A stretch of 48,036 bases of DNA, from assembly GCA_030266985.1 (NCBI GenBank), contig JAJDJB010000009.1, positions 1 through 48,036 of the forward strand. The letters run 5' to 3'. Under the pieces are notes generated by a model. The model saw only the letters and a list, made by a program, of their open reading frames with translations. It searched no databases and was not told where the DNA came from. Positions within the stretch are counted from its first letter, which is position 1. The number at the start of each line of letters is the position of its first letter. Below, piece by piece: positions 34,214 through 42,069 of this stretch. The translations under genes and the position numbers were made by a program. This DNA comes from Synergistaceae bacterium OttesenSCG-928-D05. GTDB lineage: Bacteria; Synergistota; Synergistia; Synergistales; Synergistaceae.

Positions 34214-35380
34214 ATGCGCGAAAAACAGATACGCGTCGCAGTCATAGGTGCCACGGGAAGCGTCGGTGCGTCGGCGCTCGACATCTGCGCAAAATTTCCG
34301 GATCGTTTCAAAGTCACTGCGCTCGCGGCAAAATCGAACGCGCAGAAGTTGCACGAACTTGCGCAGAAATTCTCTCCGAAAACCCTTTGTCTAACGGAGC
34401 CACAAGATAGTAATTTTAATTTGGGCAGTTATAAATGTATATTTGGCAAATCCGGACTTCTTGAAATTGCCACAGACCCGGAAGTTGACCACGTCGTTTT
34501 TGCCTCGTCCGGCACGGCGGCAATCAAAGCGCTACAGGAAGCGCTCAAGGCAGATAAAGATGTTTCGCTCGCAAACAAGGAAAGCATTGTCGTGGCGGGC
34601 CCGTGGGTCATGCCGCTCGTAAGAAGAAAAGATCAACTGCGCCCCGTGGACAGCGAACACAGCGCCATATGGCAGTGCCTGCGCGAAGACCCTGCGCGCG
34701 ATATACAGGAAATCTGCCTCACCGCGTCTGGCGGCCCCTTTCGCAGCCATACGAAGGAGCAGATGCGCGCAGTCAAAGCGGCTGACGCGCTGAAACACCC
34801 CGTTTGGGACATGGGCGCAAAAGTCACGATCGACAGTTCAACGCTCATGAACAAAGGCATCGAGTGCATCGAAGCGGCACAGCTTTTCGGGCTGCCGCAG
34901 GAACGCGTATCGGCTGTCGTCCACCCTGTTTCGCAGGCGCACGGCATGGTATTATTCCGCGACGGCACGCTCAAAATGCTCGTCTCCCCGGCGGACATGC
35001 GCTATCCCTGCGCGGCGGCGCTCGCGTGGCCGGATCGACTGGACCTAATCTCCGCGGGCATGCCTTATTTCAGACCACAGGATACGAACCTGTCATTTAC
35101 GGAAATTGACGAAGAACGTTTCCCCTGTTTTCAGATCGCAACGGAAGCGGGCAGGCGCGGAGGCGCATATCCTGCGCTCCTGATCGGCGCGGACGAAGCT
35201 GCGGTCGACGCGTTCTTAAAAGATGAAATCCCTTACCTCGCGATCGCGCAGGTAATTGAAGAAGTGTTTGCAAAGAGGCAGGGAAGCGCGCCCGAATCCC
35301 TTGACGAGGCAATTGCCCTGGTCGACGAGGGGAAACGGGCGGCGGAACGCGCCTGTATGAATTGGAGGAACCATTTTTGA
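34214..35380 (+). CDS. dxr: 1-deoxy-D-xylulose 5-phosphate reductoisomerase
   Basis: Dxr (IspC) is the second enzyme of the MEP isoprenoid pathway and the target of fosmidomycin. The 388-residue protein has the NADPH-binding GATGSVGASALDI loop, SLANKESIVVAG, the metal site PVDSEHSAIWQ, TASGGPFRSH and HPVWDMGAKVTIDSSTLM. A stretch near residues 62-75 is AT-rich in DNA but lies in a variable part of the family. Only one base separates it from the cdsA stop, and its TGA stop overlaps the TTG start of rseP. Confidence 0.97.
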   Translation: MREKQIRVAVIGATGSVGASALDICAKFPDRFKVTALAAKSNAQKLHELAQKFSPKTLCLTEPQDSNFNLGSYKCIFGKSGLLEIATDPEVDHVVFASSGTAAIKALQEALKADKDVSLANKESIVVAGPWVMPLVRRKDQLRPVDSEHSAIWQCLREDPARDIQEICLTASGGPFRSHTKEQMRAVKAADALKHPVWDMGAKVTIDSSTLMNKGIECIEAAQLFGLPQERVSAVVHPVSQAHGMVLFRDGTLKMLVSPADMRYPCAAALAWPDRLDLISAGMPYFRPQDTNLSFTEIDEERFPCFQIATEAGRRGGAYPALLIGADEAAVDAFLKDEIPYLAIAQVIEEVFAKRQGSAPESLDEAIALVDEGKRAAERACMNWRNHF

Positions 35381-36426
35381 TAAGTATGATATCCTTTCTG
35401 ATCGTCATATCGATCTGCGTAATATTCCACGAAGGCGGCCACTACCTGACCGCGAAGTGGCGTAACGTTCTGGTGCATGAATTCGCGTTCGGCATGGGGC
35501 CGGCCGTGTGGAGCAAAAAGAAGGGCGAGACCGTGTGGTCTCTGCGCGCTTTTCCCATAGGCGGTTTCGTTCGCCTGGAGGGTGAGGACGAAAGCGAGGC
35601 CGACGAGGGAACAAAGCCGACTGGCTATGATCCGTCGCGCTCCCTCATGCACAAAAAACCGTGGGAACGCTTCGTCATCCTTTCCTCCGGCGCGCTCGTA
35701 AACCTTCTGCTCGCATGGCTTCTGACAGCGCTGCTTCTGGCGGGAAACGGCGTGCTTGACCTCGAAAGCGCGAAGATCGGCAACGTCATGGAGAACACGC
35801 CCGCACAGGCTTACGGGATAGAAACGGGCGACACTCTCCTGTCCATCAACGGAAAAATGCTGGACGGGTGGGGTGACATTCGCAAAAATATCCAGGATCA
35901 AAGCGTCACGAGCGACATATTCACCATCGTCATTAAACGCGGCGAAGACACCATCACAAAAGAAATCTCCATCCCAGCGGGGGAGGACGGCACGGCGCGC
36001 CTGCTCGGCGTACAGCCCGCGCGCGTGACCTATCCGTTCTACAAAGCGCTCGCGCACGGTCTGGGTTTCTCATGGAACATGGGCGTTGAAATCTTGCGGG
36101 GACTCTGGATGTTTGTCACCGGGCAGATCAAAACGGACGTCGTCGGCCCGGTCGGAATCGCCGTCATGGCGGGCGACGCCTTCAAGCAGGGCTTTTGGTC
36201 GTTCGTCGCGTTTCTCGGCGTCATCAACCTGCACCTGGGACTCCTGAACCTTTTCCCCTTCCCAGCGCTCGACGGCGGCAGAATCGTCTTTGTCCTCATC
36301 GAAATGATCACGCGCCGCAAAGTGCCCGAAAAATGGGAAGGATGGATCCACTACGGCGGCTTTATCATACTGCTCGCCCTGATCGTGCTCGTCACCGGCA
36401 AAGACATCGTCCGGCTCTTCAGCTAA
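35377..36426 (+). CDS. rseP: Site-2 intramembrane zinc metalloprotease RseP
   Basis: RseP cleaves membrane-anchored anti-sigma factors and signal-peptide remnants. The 349-residue protein has the zinc motif HEGGH at residues 18-22 in the first helix, one PDZ domain in the middle (IGNVMENTPAQAYGIETGD, LLSINGKML) and the second metal ligand in NLFPFPALDGGRI. The start is the TTG at 35377, which overlaps the dxr stop (TTGA) and lies about seven bases after TGGAGGA. With one PDZ domain it is shorter than E. coli RseP. Confidence 0.95.
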   Translation: MISMISFLIVISICVIFHEGGHYLTAKWRNVLVHEFAFGMGPAVWSKKKGETVWSLRAFPIGGFVRLEGEDESEADEGTKPTGYDPSRSLMHKKPWERFVILSSGALVNLLLAWLLTALLLAGNGVLDLESAKIGNVMENTPAQAYGIETGDTLLSINGKMLDGWGDIRKNIQDQSVTSDIFTIVIKRGEDTITKEISIPAGEDGTARLLGVQPARVTYPFYKALAHGLGFSWNMGVEILRGLWMFVTGQIKTDVVGPVGIAVMAGDAFKQGFWSFVAFLGVINLHLGLLNLFPFPALDGGRIVFVLIEMITRRKVPEKWEGWIHYGGFIILLALIVLVTGKDIVRLFS

Positions 36427-36444
36427 TCCGGGGGAATAAATAAA

Positions 36445-37500
36445 ATGGGAAGCAAAAAAATCGTAACGATTAAAGGACTTCATATCGGCGGAAACAATCC
36501 GGTGCGCGTGGAAAGTATGCTGAAAACGCCGCTGACGGACACCGCCGCATGTTTGCGCGAACTGGAAGGACTTGCCGCCGAGGGATGTGAACTCGTTCGA
36601 GTCTCCTTCCCGGAGATCGCCTTGAAAGAACAACTCGCGGCGCTTGCGGAACAGTCGGATATTCCGCTCATGGCGGACATCCATTTTGACCACAGACTGG
36701 CGCTTGCCGCAATCGACGCGGGACTTCCTTCCATCCGAATCAACCCCGGCAACATGGGAAACAAAGAAGGGCTGGCGGAAGTCGTACGCGCGGCGCAGGC
36801 GAACGGCATCGTAATCCGCATCGGCGCAAACGGCGGCTCTCTCAGCAACAAACAACTCGCGCAGGCGGGGGGCGACCGCGCCTCCGCCCTCGCGGCAGCC
36901 GTCGGCGAACAAGTCGCGCTGCTTCGGGAGCAAGATTTCGACGACATCATCATCTCCGCAAAATCAAGCAACGTCATGGAGACCGTGCGCGCGAACAACA
37001 TCCTTTCTCAGAAATACAATTACCCCGTGCACATCGGCATCACAGAGGCGGGCCCCGGAGCCGCTGGAATCGCCAAAGGCGCGGCGGGACTCTCCCTGAT
37101 GCTCTCGCAGGGCGTAGGCGACACGCTGCGCGTGAGCCTCACCGCCCCCGGCACGGAAGAAGTAAAGACCGGATACCACATCCTGCGCGCGCTCGGCATG
37201 CGCAGCAGGGGAGTCGAGCTCATCAGCTGCCCGACCTGCGGCAGAAAACGCGTCGACGTCATGAAACTCACCGGACTGGTGCAGGAAATCCTCGCACAAA
37301 TGCAAATGCCCGCGTCCGCCGTCACCGTGGCCGTAATGGGCTGCGAAGTCAACGGCCCGCGCGAAGCCGCGGAAGCGGACATCGGCGTCGCCGGAACGCC
37401 GGACGGATTCGCGCTCTTCAAAAAAGGCAAACACATCTGCTCCGGCAAAATCGAAGAGTTGCCCCTTCTACTGCAAAACATATTAAAAGAGCTCTCGTAA
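36445..37500 (+). CDS. ispG: 4-hydroxy-3-methylbut-2-enyl-diphosphate synthase
   Basis: IspG (GcpE) is the Fe-S enzyme of the MEP pathway that makes HMBPP. The protein of 351 residues is the short bacterial form. The TIM-barrel N-terminal half includes VRVESMLKTPLTDT and MADIHFDHRLAL, and the C-terminal Fe-S half has the cluster ligands in SCPTCGRK and MGCEVNGPREA. It closes the long envelope and isoprenoid operon and precedes a weak hairpin terminator. A GGGGGAA purine block lies before its ATG. Confidence 0.97.
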   Translation: MGSKKIVTIKGLHIGGNNPVRVESMLKTPLTDTAACLRELEGLAAEGCELVRVSFPEIALKEQLAALAEQSDIPLMADIHFDHRLALAAIDAGLPSIRINPGNMGNKEGLAEVVRAAQANGIVIRIGANGGSLSNKQLAQAGGDRASALAAAVGEQVALLREQDFDDIIISAKSSNVMETVRANNILSQKYNYPVHIGITEAGPGAAGIAKGAAGLSLMLSQGVGDTLRVSLTAPGTEEVKTGYHILRALGMRSRGVELISCPTCGRKRVDVMKLTGLVQEILAQMQMPASAVTVAVMGCEVNGPREAAEADIGVAGTPDGFALFKKGKHICSGKIEELPLLLQNILKELS

Positions 37501-37550
37501 AATACTGAGATTACGTCACCCGTCCATAAATCTACCAAATAACGCAAAAA

Positions 37551-37579
37551 TAAACTCGGCAATGTGTCGAGTTTATTTT
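37551..37579 (+). terminator. Weak terminator after ispG
   Basis: TAAACTCG at 37551-37558 pairs perfectly with CGAGTTTA at 37568-37575, followed by a short TTTT. Confidence 0.6.
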
Positions 37580-37585
37580 ATTATG

Positions 37586-37594
37586 TGCTATAAT
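37586..37594 (+). promoter_or_regulatory. Extended -10 promoter of arcA
   Basis: TGCTATAAT combines an extended -10 TG with a perfect TATAAT box, about 130 bases before arcA. The -35 side is weak. The leader between this and arcA is T- and A-rich and has no recognised riboswitch. Confidence 0.6.
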
Positions 37595-37727
37595 TTTTTC
37601 TGGAACATCGGGGCTCTGCATTTCAAAAGCCTTTACATCACTTACAAACCAGGACTTTTTCTCAGCACCGCATGACATCTCAAAAACACGGCTATATTTC
37701 CAGATTTCCTATTGGAGGTGCAATAAA

Positions 37728-38966
37728 ATGTACTCGAATGAAACATTTAGTGTATTTTCCGAGATTGGACACCTGAAACAGGTCATGCTTCACCGCCCCG
37801 GCGGAGAACTCGACAGACTCACGAACGAAAACAAGCACGAGCTCCTTTTTGACGAACTGATCTGGCTCGACCTTGCACAGCGCGAACATGACTCCTTCGC
37901 GTCCATACTGCGAAGTGTGGGAACCGAGGTACTTTACTTCCGCGACACGCTGGCGGCCGTCCTTGAGAATAAGGAAGTCCGCGTCCAGTTCGTAAAAGAC
38001 ACGCTCGCCCTCGAAGCGCTCGACCGACGCCTCTCGGAATGTATGACAGAATATTTTATGAGCCTCCCCGCACAAGAACTCGCGACACACTTCATCGAAG
38101 GCTACAGCCGCGACGAAGCGAAAGAAATCTGCAAAGCCTCCCTGAGCCTCGTATTTAAAGTCTCAAACGGCAGCGACTTCCTCATCCACCCGATGCCAAA
38201 CCTTTACTTCCAGAGAGACCCCGCGATCACGATCGGCAACGGCATCGTGCTCGGGCAAATGACCTATGAAGCGCGCAGACGCGAGCCGCTCTACTGGAGA
38301 TACATCACGACGCACCATCCCCGCTTCAAAGGCATGAAAATACTGTTCGGCAAAGCGCCCGACGAAGTCTGGCCGCAGCGCATCGAAGGCGGCGACGTGC
38401 TCGTCCTCAACGAACGCGCGATCGCGGTCGGCGTCAGTCAGCGCACCGCGCCGACGACAATCCAGAGGCTTGGACGCGAGCTTTCGAAAAATACGCAGAT
38501 CAAACGCATCCTCGCGTTCGAGATCCCGAACGCGCGCTACAGCATGCACCTCGACACCGTATTCACGATGCCGGACAAAGACAAATTCTCGATCTTCCCG
38601 CCCCTGAAAGACTCTCTCAAGGTGTGGCAGATGGACTACAACGACGACGGCACGCTGCGCCGCATCACGGAGCAGGAAAACTGGAGGCAGGCAATGGCGG
38701 ACACGCTCGGCGTAGAACGCGTCCACGTCATCGAAATGAAAGGTAAGGATGACGCCGAAACCTTCCGTGAACAGTGGACCGACGGATGCAACGCGCTGAC
38801 CGTGGCGCCCGGAAAAGTCGTCACCTACAACCGCAATACGCTCTCAAACAGACTCCTGCGCGACAACGGCATCGAAGTTCTCGAGCTGGACGGTTCGGAG
38901 CTCGGCAAGGGCAGGGGCGGCCCAAGATGCATGTCCATGCCGCTAAATCGCGCGCCTGTGGAGTAA
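37728..38966 (+). CDS. arcA: Arginine deiminase
   Basis: Arginine deiminase hydrolyses arginine to citrulline and ammonia, the first step of the fermentative ADI pathway. The protein of 412 residues has the family landmarks LHRPGGELDRL, FQRDPAITIG, the active-site His in MHLDTVFTMPD, and the nucleophilic Cys in GRGGPRCMSMPL near the C-terminus. GGAGGTG precedes the ATG. Together with arcB downstream it would yield citrulline, ornithine and carbamoyl phosphate; the ATP-forming carbamate kinase and the arginine/ornithine antiporter are not in this window. Confidence 0.97.
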   Translation: MYSNETFSVFSEIGHLKQVMLHRPGGELDRLTNENKHELLFDELIWLDLAQREHDSFASILRSVGTEVLYFRDTLAAVLENKEVRVQFVKDTLALEALDRRLSECMTEYFMSLPAQELATHFIEGYSRDEAKEICKASLSLVFKVSNGSDFLIHPMPNLYFQRDPAITIGNGIVLGQMTYEARRREPLYWRYITTHHPRFKGMKILFGKAPDEVWPQRIEGGDVLVLNERAIAVGVSQRTAPTTIQRLGRELSKNTQIKRILAFEIPNARYSMHLDTVFTMPDKDKFSIFPPLKDSLKVWQMDYNDDGTLRRITEQENWRQAMADTLGVERVHVIEMKGKDDAETFREQWTDGCNALTVAPGKVVTYNRNTLSNRLLRDNGIEVLELDGSELGKGRGGPRCMSMPLNRAPVE

Positions 38967-38984
38967 ATTTTACAAAAAAACCTA

Positions 38985-39013
38985 TTTACATTTGGTCTAT
39001 TTAGGTGTATATT
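38985..39013 (+). promoter_or_regulatory. Promoter upstream of arcB
   Basis: TTTACA at 38985-38990 and TATATT at 39008-39013 are exactly 17 bases apart, about 43 bases before arcB, so arcB can be expressed apart from arcA. Confidence 0.75.
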
Positions 39014-39056
39014 CCTGAACTATCAATCAGATAAAACATTCAGGAGGAACTACACC

Positions 39057-40010
39057 ATGGCTTTTAACCTTCGTAATCGTCACTTGCTGACACTGAAGCA
39101 CCACACCCCGCAGGAGATTGAGTACCTGCTCGACCTGTCGAGGGATCTAAAAAATAAAAAGCGCGACGGCATCAAGGGCAAACTGCTCGCGGGCAAAAAC
39201 GTCGCGCTTATTTTCGAAAAACCGTCCACGCGTACGCGCTGCGCATTCACCGTCGCGACAATCGACGAGGGCGGACACCCCGAATACCTGGGAACGAACG
39301 ACATCCAGCTCGGCCATAAAGAAGACGTGAAAGACACTGCGCGCGTCCTTGGCCGCATGTTCGACGGCATTGAATTCCGCGGATACAGCCAGCAGACGGT
39401 GGAAGACCTCGCAAAATACTCCGGCGTGCCCGTGTGGAACGGACTCACCGACGACTACCACCCGACGCAGATTCTGGCCGACCTGCTCACCGTACGCGAA
39501 AAACTCGGCCGCCTCAAAGGCGTCAAGTTCGTTTTCTGCGGCGACGGACGCAACAACATGGCGAACTCGCTCATGATCGGCTGCGCGAAAATGGGACTCC
39601 ACTTCGTTGTCGCGGCGCCGACATCGCTGCACACAGACCCTGAGATCGTTAAAGAGTGCTATCAGATCCTCGAAGACACGCAGTCCGGCGGCACAATAGA
39701 AATAACCGACGACGTGCAAAAGGCCGTCAAAGACGCGGACGTCATCTACACGGACGTCTGGGCGTCGATGGGGGAGGAAGACAAGCTCGCCGAGCGCAAA
39801 AAAATATTGCAGCCCTACCAGGTGAACATGGAACTGCTTAAAGCGACCGGCAACCCGAACGTCCTGTTCCTGCACTGCCTGCCGGCGGTCAAGGGGTACG
39901 AGGTGACGGAAGAAGTATTTGAATCCCACCATTCAAAGGTGTTTGATCAGGCGGAGAACCGTATGCCAACGATAAAGGCGACTATCGTTTCCTCAATCGG
40001 TAATCTGTAA
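39057..40010 (+). CDS. arcB: Ornithine carbamoyltransferase (probably catabolic)
   Basis: The 317-residue enzyme exchanges carbamoyl phosphate and ornithine with citrulline and phosphate. It shows the carbamoyl-phosphate site [12 protein letters not shown], the ornithine-side [11 protein letters not shown] and the HCLPA motif. Sequence alone does not separate anabolic ArgF from catabolic ArcB; the position behind arcA favours the latter. CAGGAGGA precedes the ATG, and a promoter-like pair lies 43 bases upstream. The stop codon is inside a small perfect inverted repeat (40007-40025). Confidence 0.95.
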   Translation: MAFNLRNRHLLTLKHHTPQEIEYLLDLSRDLKNKKRDGIKGKLLAGKNVALIFEKPSTRTRCAFTVATIDEGGHPEYLGTNDIQLGHKEDVKDTARVLGRMFDGIEFRGYSQQTVEDLAKYSGVPVWNGLTDDYHPTQILADLLTVREKLGRLKGVKFVFCGDGRNNMANSLMIGCAKMGLHFVVAAPTSLHTDPEIVKECYQILEDTQSGGTIEITDDVQKAVKDADVIYTDVWASMGEEDKLAERKKILQPYQVNMELLKATGNPNVLFLHCLPAVKGYEVTEEVFESHHSKVFDQAENRMPTIKATIVSSIGNL

Positions 40011-40025
40011 GAACGCAGTTCTTAC
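40007..40025 (+). repeat. Inverted repeat overlapping the arcB stop codon
   Basis: GTAAGAAC at 40007-40014 pairs with GTTCTTAC at 40018-40025 around GCA. No T run follows, so it could affect RNA stability or release rather than termination. Confidence 0.55.
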
Positions 40026-40518
40026 GCGCGATAAACGTAACAACTCTCAAGAGCGGTCCGGAGGGAGCGGCAGCTGTAATGCCGCAGGCGCAGTTCTGCT
40101 TCTCTTTGCGCTGCTTCCTTATCCATGGAAGCAAAATAAACGGCACTAGCCGTTCATCAAAGCACATCCGGTAAAGTGCGCGGGGCTTTCGGTCTTTTTC
40201 CGAAAGCCCCGCGCACTGTTAAATCCACACAAACTCTCCATCTGAAATCTCACCGTTTACTCTCATTCCACACAAATTTCGACAAGCTCCAAACCCTCCC
40301 CAGCGCCGTTCTCATGGCAAGCAAAAAACATACATTAACCTTCAACCTTTCAAAATAAACATATTTTTATGCATTTCTAATATTAATGTTAAGAAAGTGT
40401 AATAACTTTTTAAACATTATCCTAATACGGATGTGTATTAAAAAACAAGACGATATGATTTATGCAGAAAGGCTGTATGGCTTTGTTTTCATGGATAAGT
40501 AAAAAGGAGGCAACGTGC
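40026..40518. other. Intergenic region with large palindrome, no gene seen
   Basis: About 490 bases separate arcB from the next gene. They contain the 18-base perfect inverted repeat at 40175-40217, then an AT-rich stretch (40330-40500) that probably holds the promoter of the next gene, for example TATGAT at 40454-40459 without a good -35 box. I see no credible coding region. Confidence 0.55.
40175..40217. repeat. Large perfect palindrome with GGGGCTTTCGG core
   Basis: An 18-base arm, AGTGCGCGGGGCTTTCGG at 40175-40192, pairs without mismatch with 40200-40217 around TCTTTTT. No T run follows on either strand, so it differs from the ordinary terminators in this window. Two related hairpins occur at 44885-44916 and 48008-48036. 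Confidence 0.85.
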
Positions 40519-41925
40519 ATGATAACCCTGCACAACGCTCGTACCGAAGAGTCGGTCTCGTTGAAAATTCGCCTTGAAATCGGCATATCGGAAGACAGGC
40601 GCCCGCGCTACTACACGGACACGCACCGGTGTTTCCGCAGCGATATGAGCGCCGAAGATTTTCTGCAGATTGCCGCCGCGTTCGAAAACATGTACGACGG
40701 CGTCATCGACAAAGTTTTCATAGACCGCCACACCTGCGAAATCCTCTACGAACGCAACCGACCGCCGGCAAAACATACCCGCGGAAGCGCGTACAAAGAC
40801 CCCGGCATCGCGGCGGCACGCACGTATTTAAAAGAGATCGAATCCGGGCGTTCCGATCCGGAGGCGCGCAAAGCGGCGGAAGCGGTACGCACCCGCGAAA
40901 AGGAGCGGCAGGCGGGGGAGCGGCACACGGACATGGGCGAAGACGTCACACTGGACAAGAGAAAACCGCTTTACCTGCAAATGAAGGAACTCGTGGACTA
41001 CCTTTCCCAGTTATACGCCAAAGCGGACGAGCATTTCCGTGAGCATCCGCAGGACGAAACGCTGACTTTCAAACTTCCCGACCTCGTAATCGCCGGGTAT
41101 GACACGTTCGCCCCCGCAATGCTCGTCAAGCAATTCAGGACGACCACGGTGCACATGAAACCGACAAGGGCACTCGCGACGGCACGGGATTACCTGTTGC
41201 ATCTGGTTTGCACGCTGCCCGTCCTGCGCGATGCGTTCGAGGGCAAGCCGGATACGCATATTATGGCTTTTCCGCTCGGTGAGATCACCATTAAAAAAGA
41301 GCACCACGACGCGCCGCACGGCGAAGCGGAAACGCACACCGGCGCGCCCGACGAAAACACGCCCGCAGAACAAATTGAAGCGCCAAGCGACACGGCGAAC
41401 CGAAACGAGCGCACGATGCACCGGCAGGAAACCCTCGGCGGGAAACTGCGCAAATGGTGGCTCTGCATAGACGACGAAACAAACGCCCCCGCCAGCGAAA
41501 CATGCGGCGGCGATGACGAGGACGCGCCGCCGATGACGCTCAAGGAATACATCCTGCGTTTCCCGACGCTCTATCAAAAAGCGCGCGGGTTCTTCGGCAA
41601 AACCCCCGCGCCAGGTGTGCGCATTTTTGAAATGCCCGCCGTGAAATTAACAAAAGCGGAAGCGCAGGCACAGATACACCGTGCCGAACTTACACAAATG
41701 CTCGGCAACCCGGATCCGGATGTCATCCGCGCGGTCAGCGAGAGCATTTCCGACCTCGCCGCATCCGCCCGCGACTTTTTCGCAAAGAACCCAAAAGAAG
41801 CATTCGCGCTCATTCCGCAGCCAAACATACGCCTATCCAACCCCAACCAGCAGACAGAACCCCTCATACACGGGTTCGATTCGCCACCTGAGCCGCACGC
41901 TCCGGATGAGAGACAGCGGGAATAG
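40519..41925 (+). CDS. Unrecognised 468-residue protein with four degenerate repeats
   Basis: The start is the ATG at 40519, preceded by AAGGAGG; the open frame extends 19 codons upstream without support. No signal peptide is seen, so it is probably cytoplasmic. Residues 13-78 weakly recall the small DUF1659 domain (LKIRLEIGISED, then AEDFLQIAAAFENM). A charged linker follows. Four degenerate units of about 37 residues are visible at 155-193, 222-260, 341-378 and 406-441: each has a helix with YL or LY, a bulky pair, a Pro a few residues later, and a short hydrophobic strand (for example FFGKTPAPGVRIFEMPAVKL and FFAKNPKEAFALIPQPNIRL). Acidic, Ala/Thr/Pro-rich spacers separate them. Function unknown; it lies just upstream of the surface-protein pair. 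Confidence 0.75.
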   Translation: MITLHNARTEESVSLKIRLEIGISEDRRPRYYTDTHRCFRSDMSAEDFLQIAAAFENMYDGVIDKVFIDRHTCEILYERNRPPAKHTRGSAYKDPGIAAARTYLKEIESGRSDPEARKAAEAVRTREKERQAGERHTDMGEDVTLDKRKPLYLQMKELVDYLSQLYAKADEHFREHPQDETLTFKLPDLVIAGYDTFAPAMLVKQFRTTTVHMKPTRALATARDYLLHLVCTLPVLRDAFEGKPDTHIMAFPLGEITIKKEHHDAPHGEAETHTGAPDENTPAEQIEAPSDTANRNERTMHRQETLGGKLRKWWLCIDDETNAPASETCGGDDEDAPPMTLKEYILRFPTLYQKARGFFGKTPAPGVRIFEMPAVKLTKAEAQAQIHRAELTQMLGNPDPDVIRAVSESISDLAASARDFFAKNPKEAFALIPQPNIRLSNPNQQTEPLIHGFDSPPEPHAPDERQRE

Positions 41926-42069
41926 GGGAGAGCGGAGCATTTTCTCCGGCCTCCCGTAACGGAACGCGCAGCACACGCATTACATGAGCCTATTTTTTGA
42001 GAACAGCCCAAACGAGACGGGCATTCCATATCATCGAAAAAATAAAATAACTTAAGGAGGTAAAAGCAA

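Noticed and set aside
34399-34450. AT-rich patch inside dxr as sign of a recent insertion
   Set aside because: The reading frame is intact and the patch falls in a variable loop of the family, so local drift explains it.
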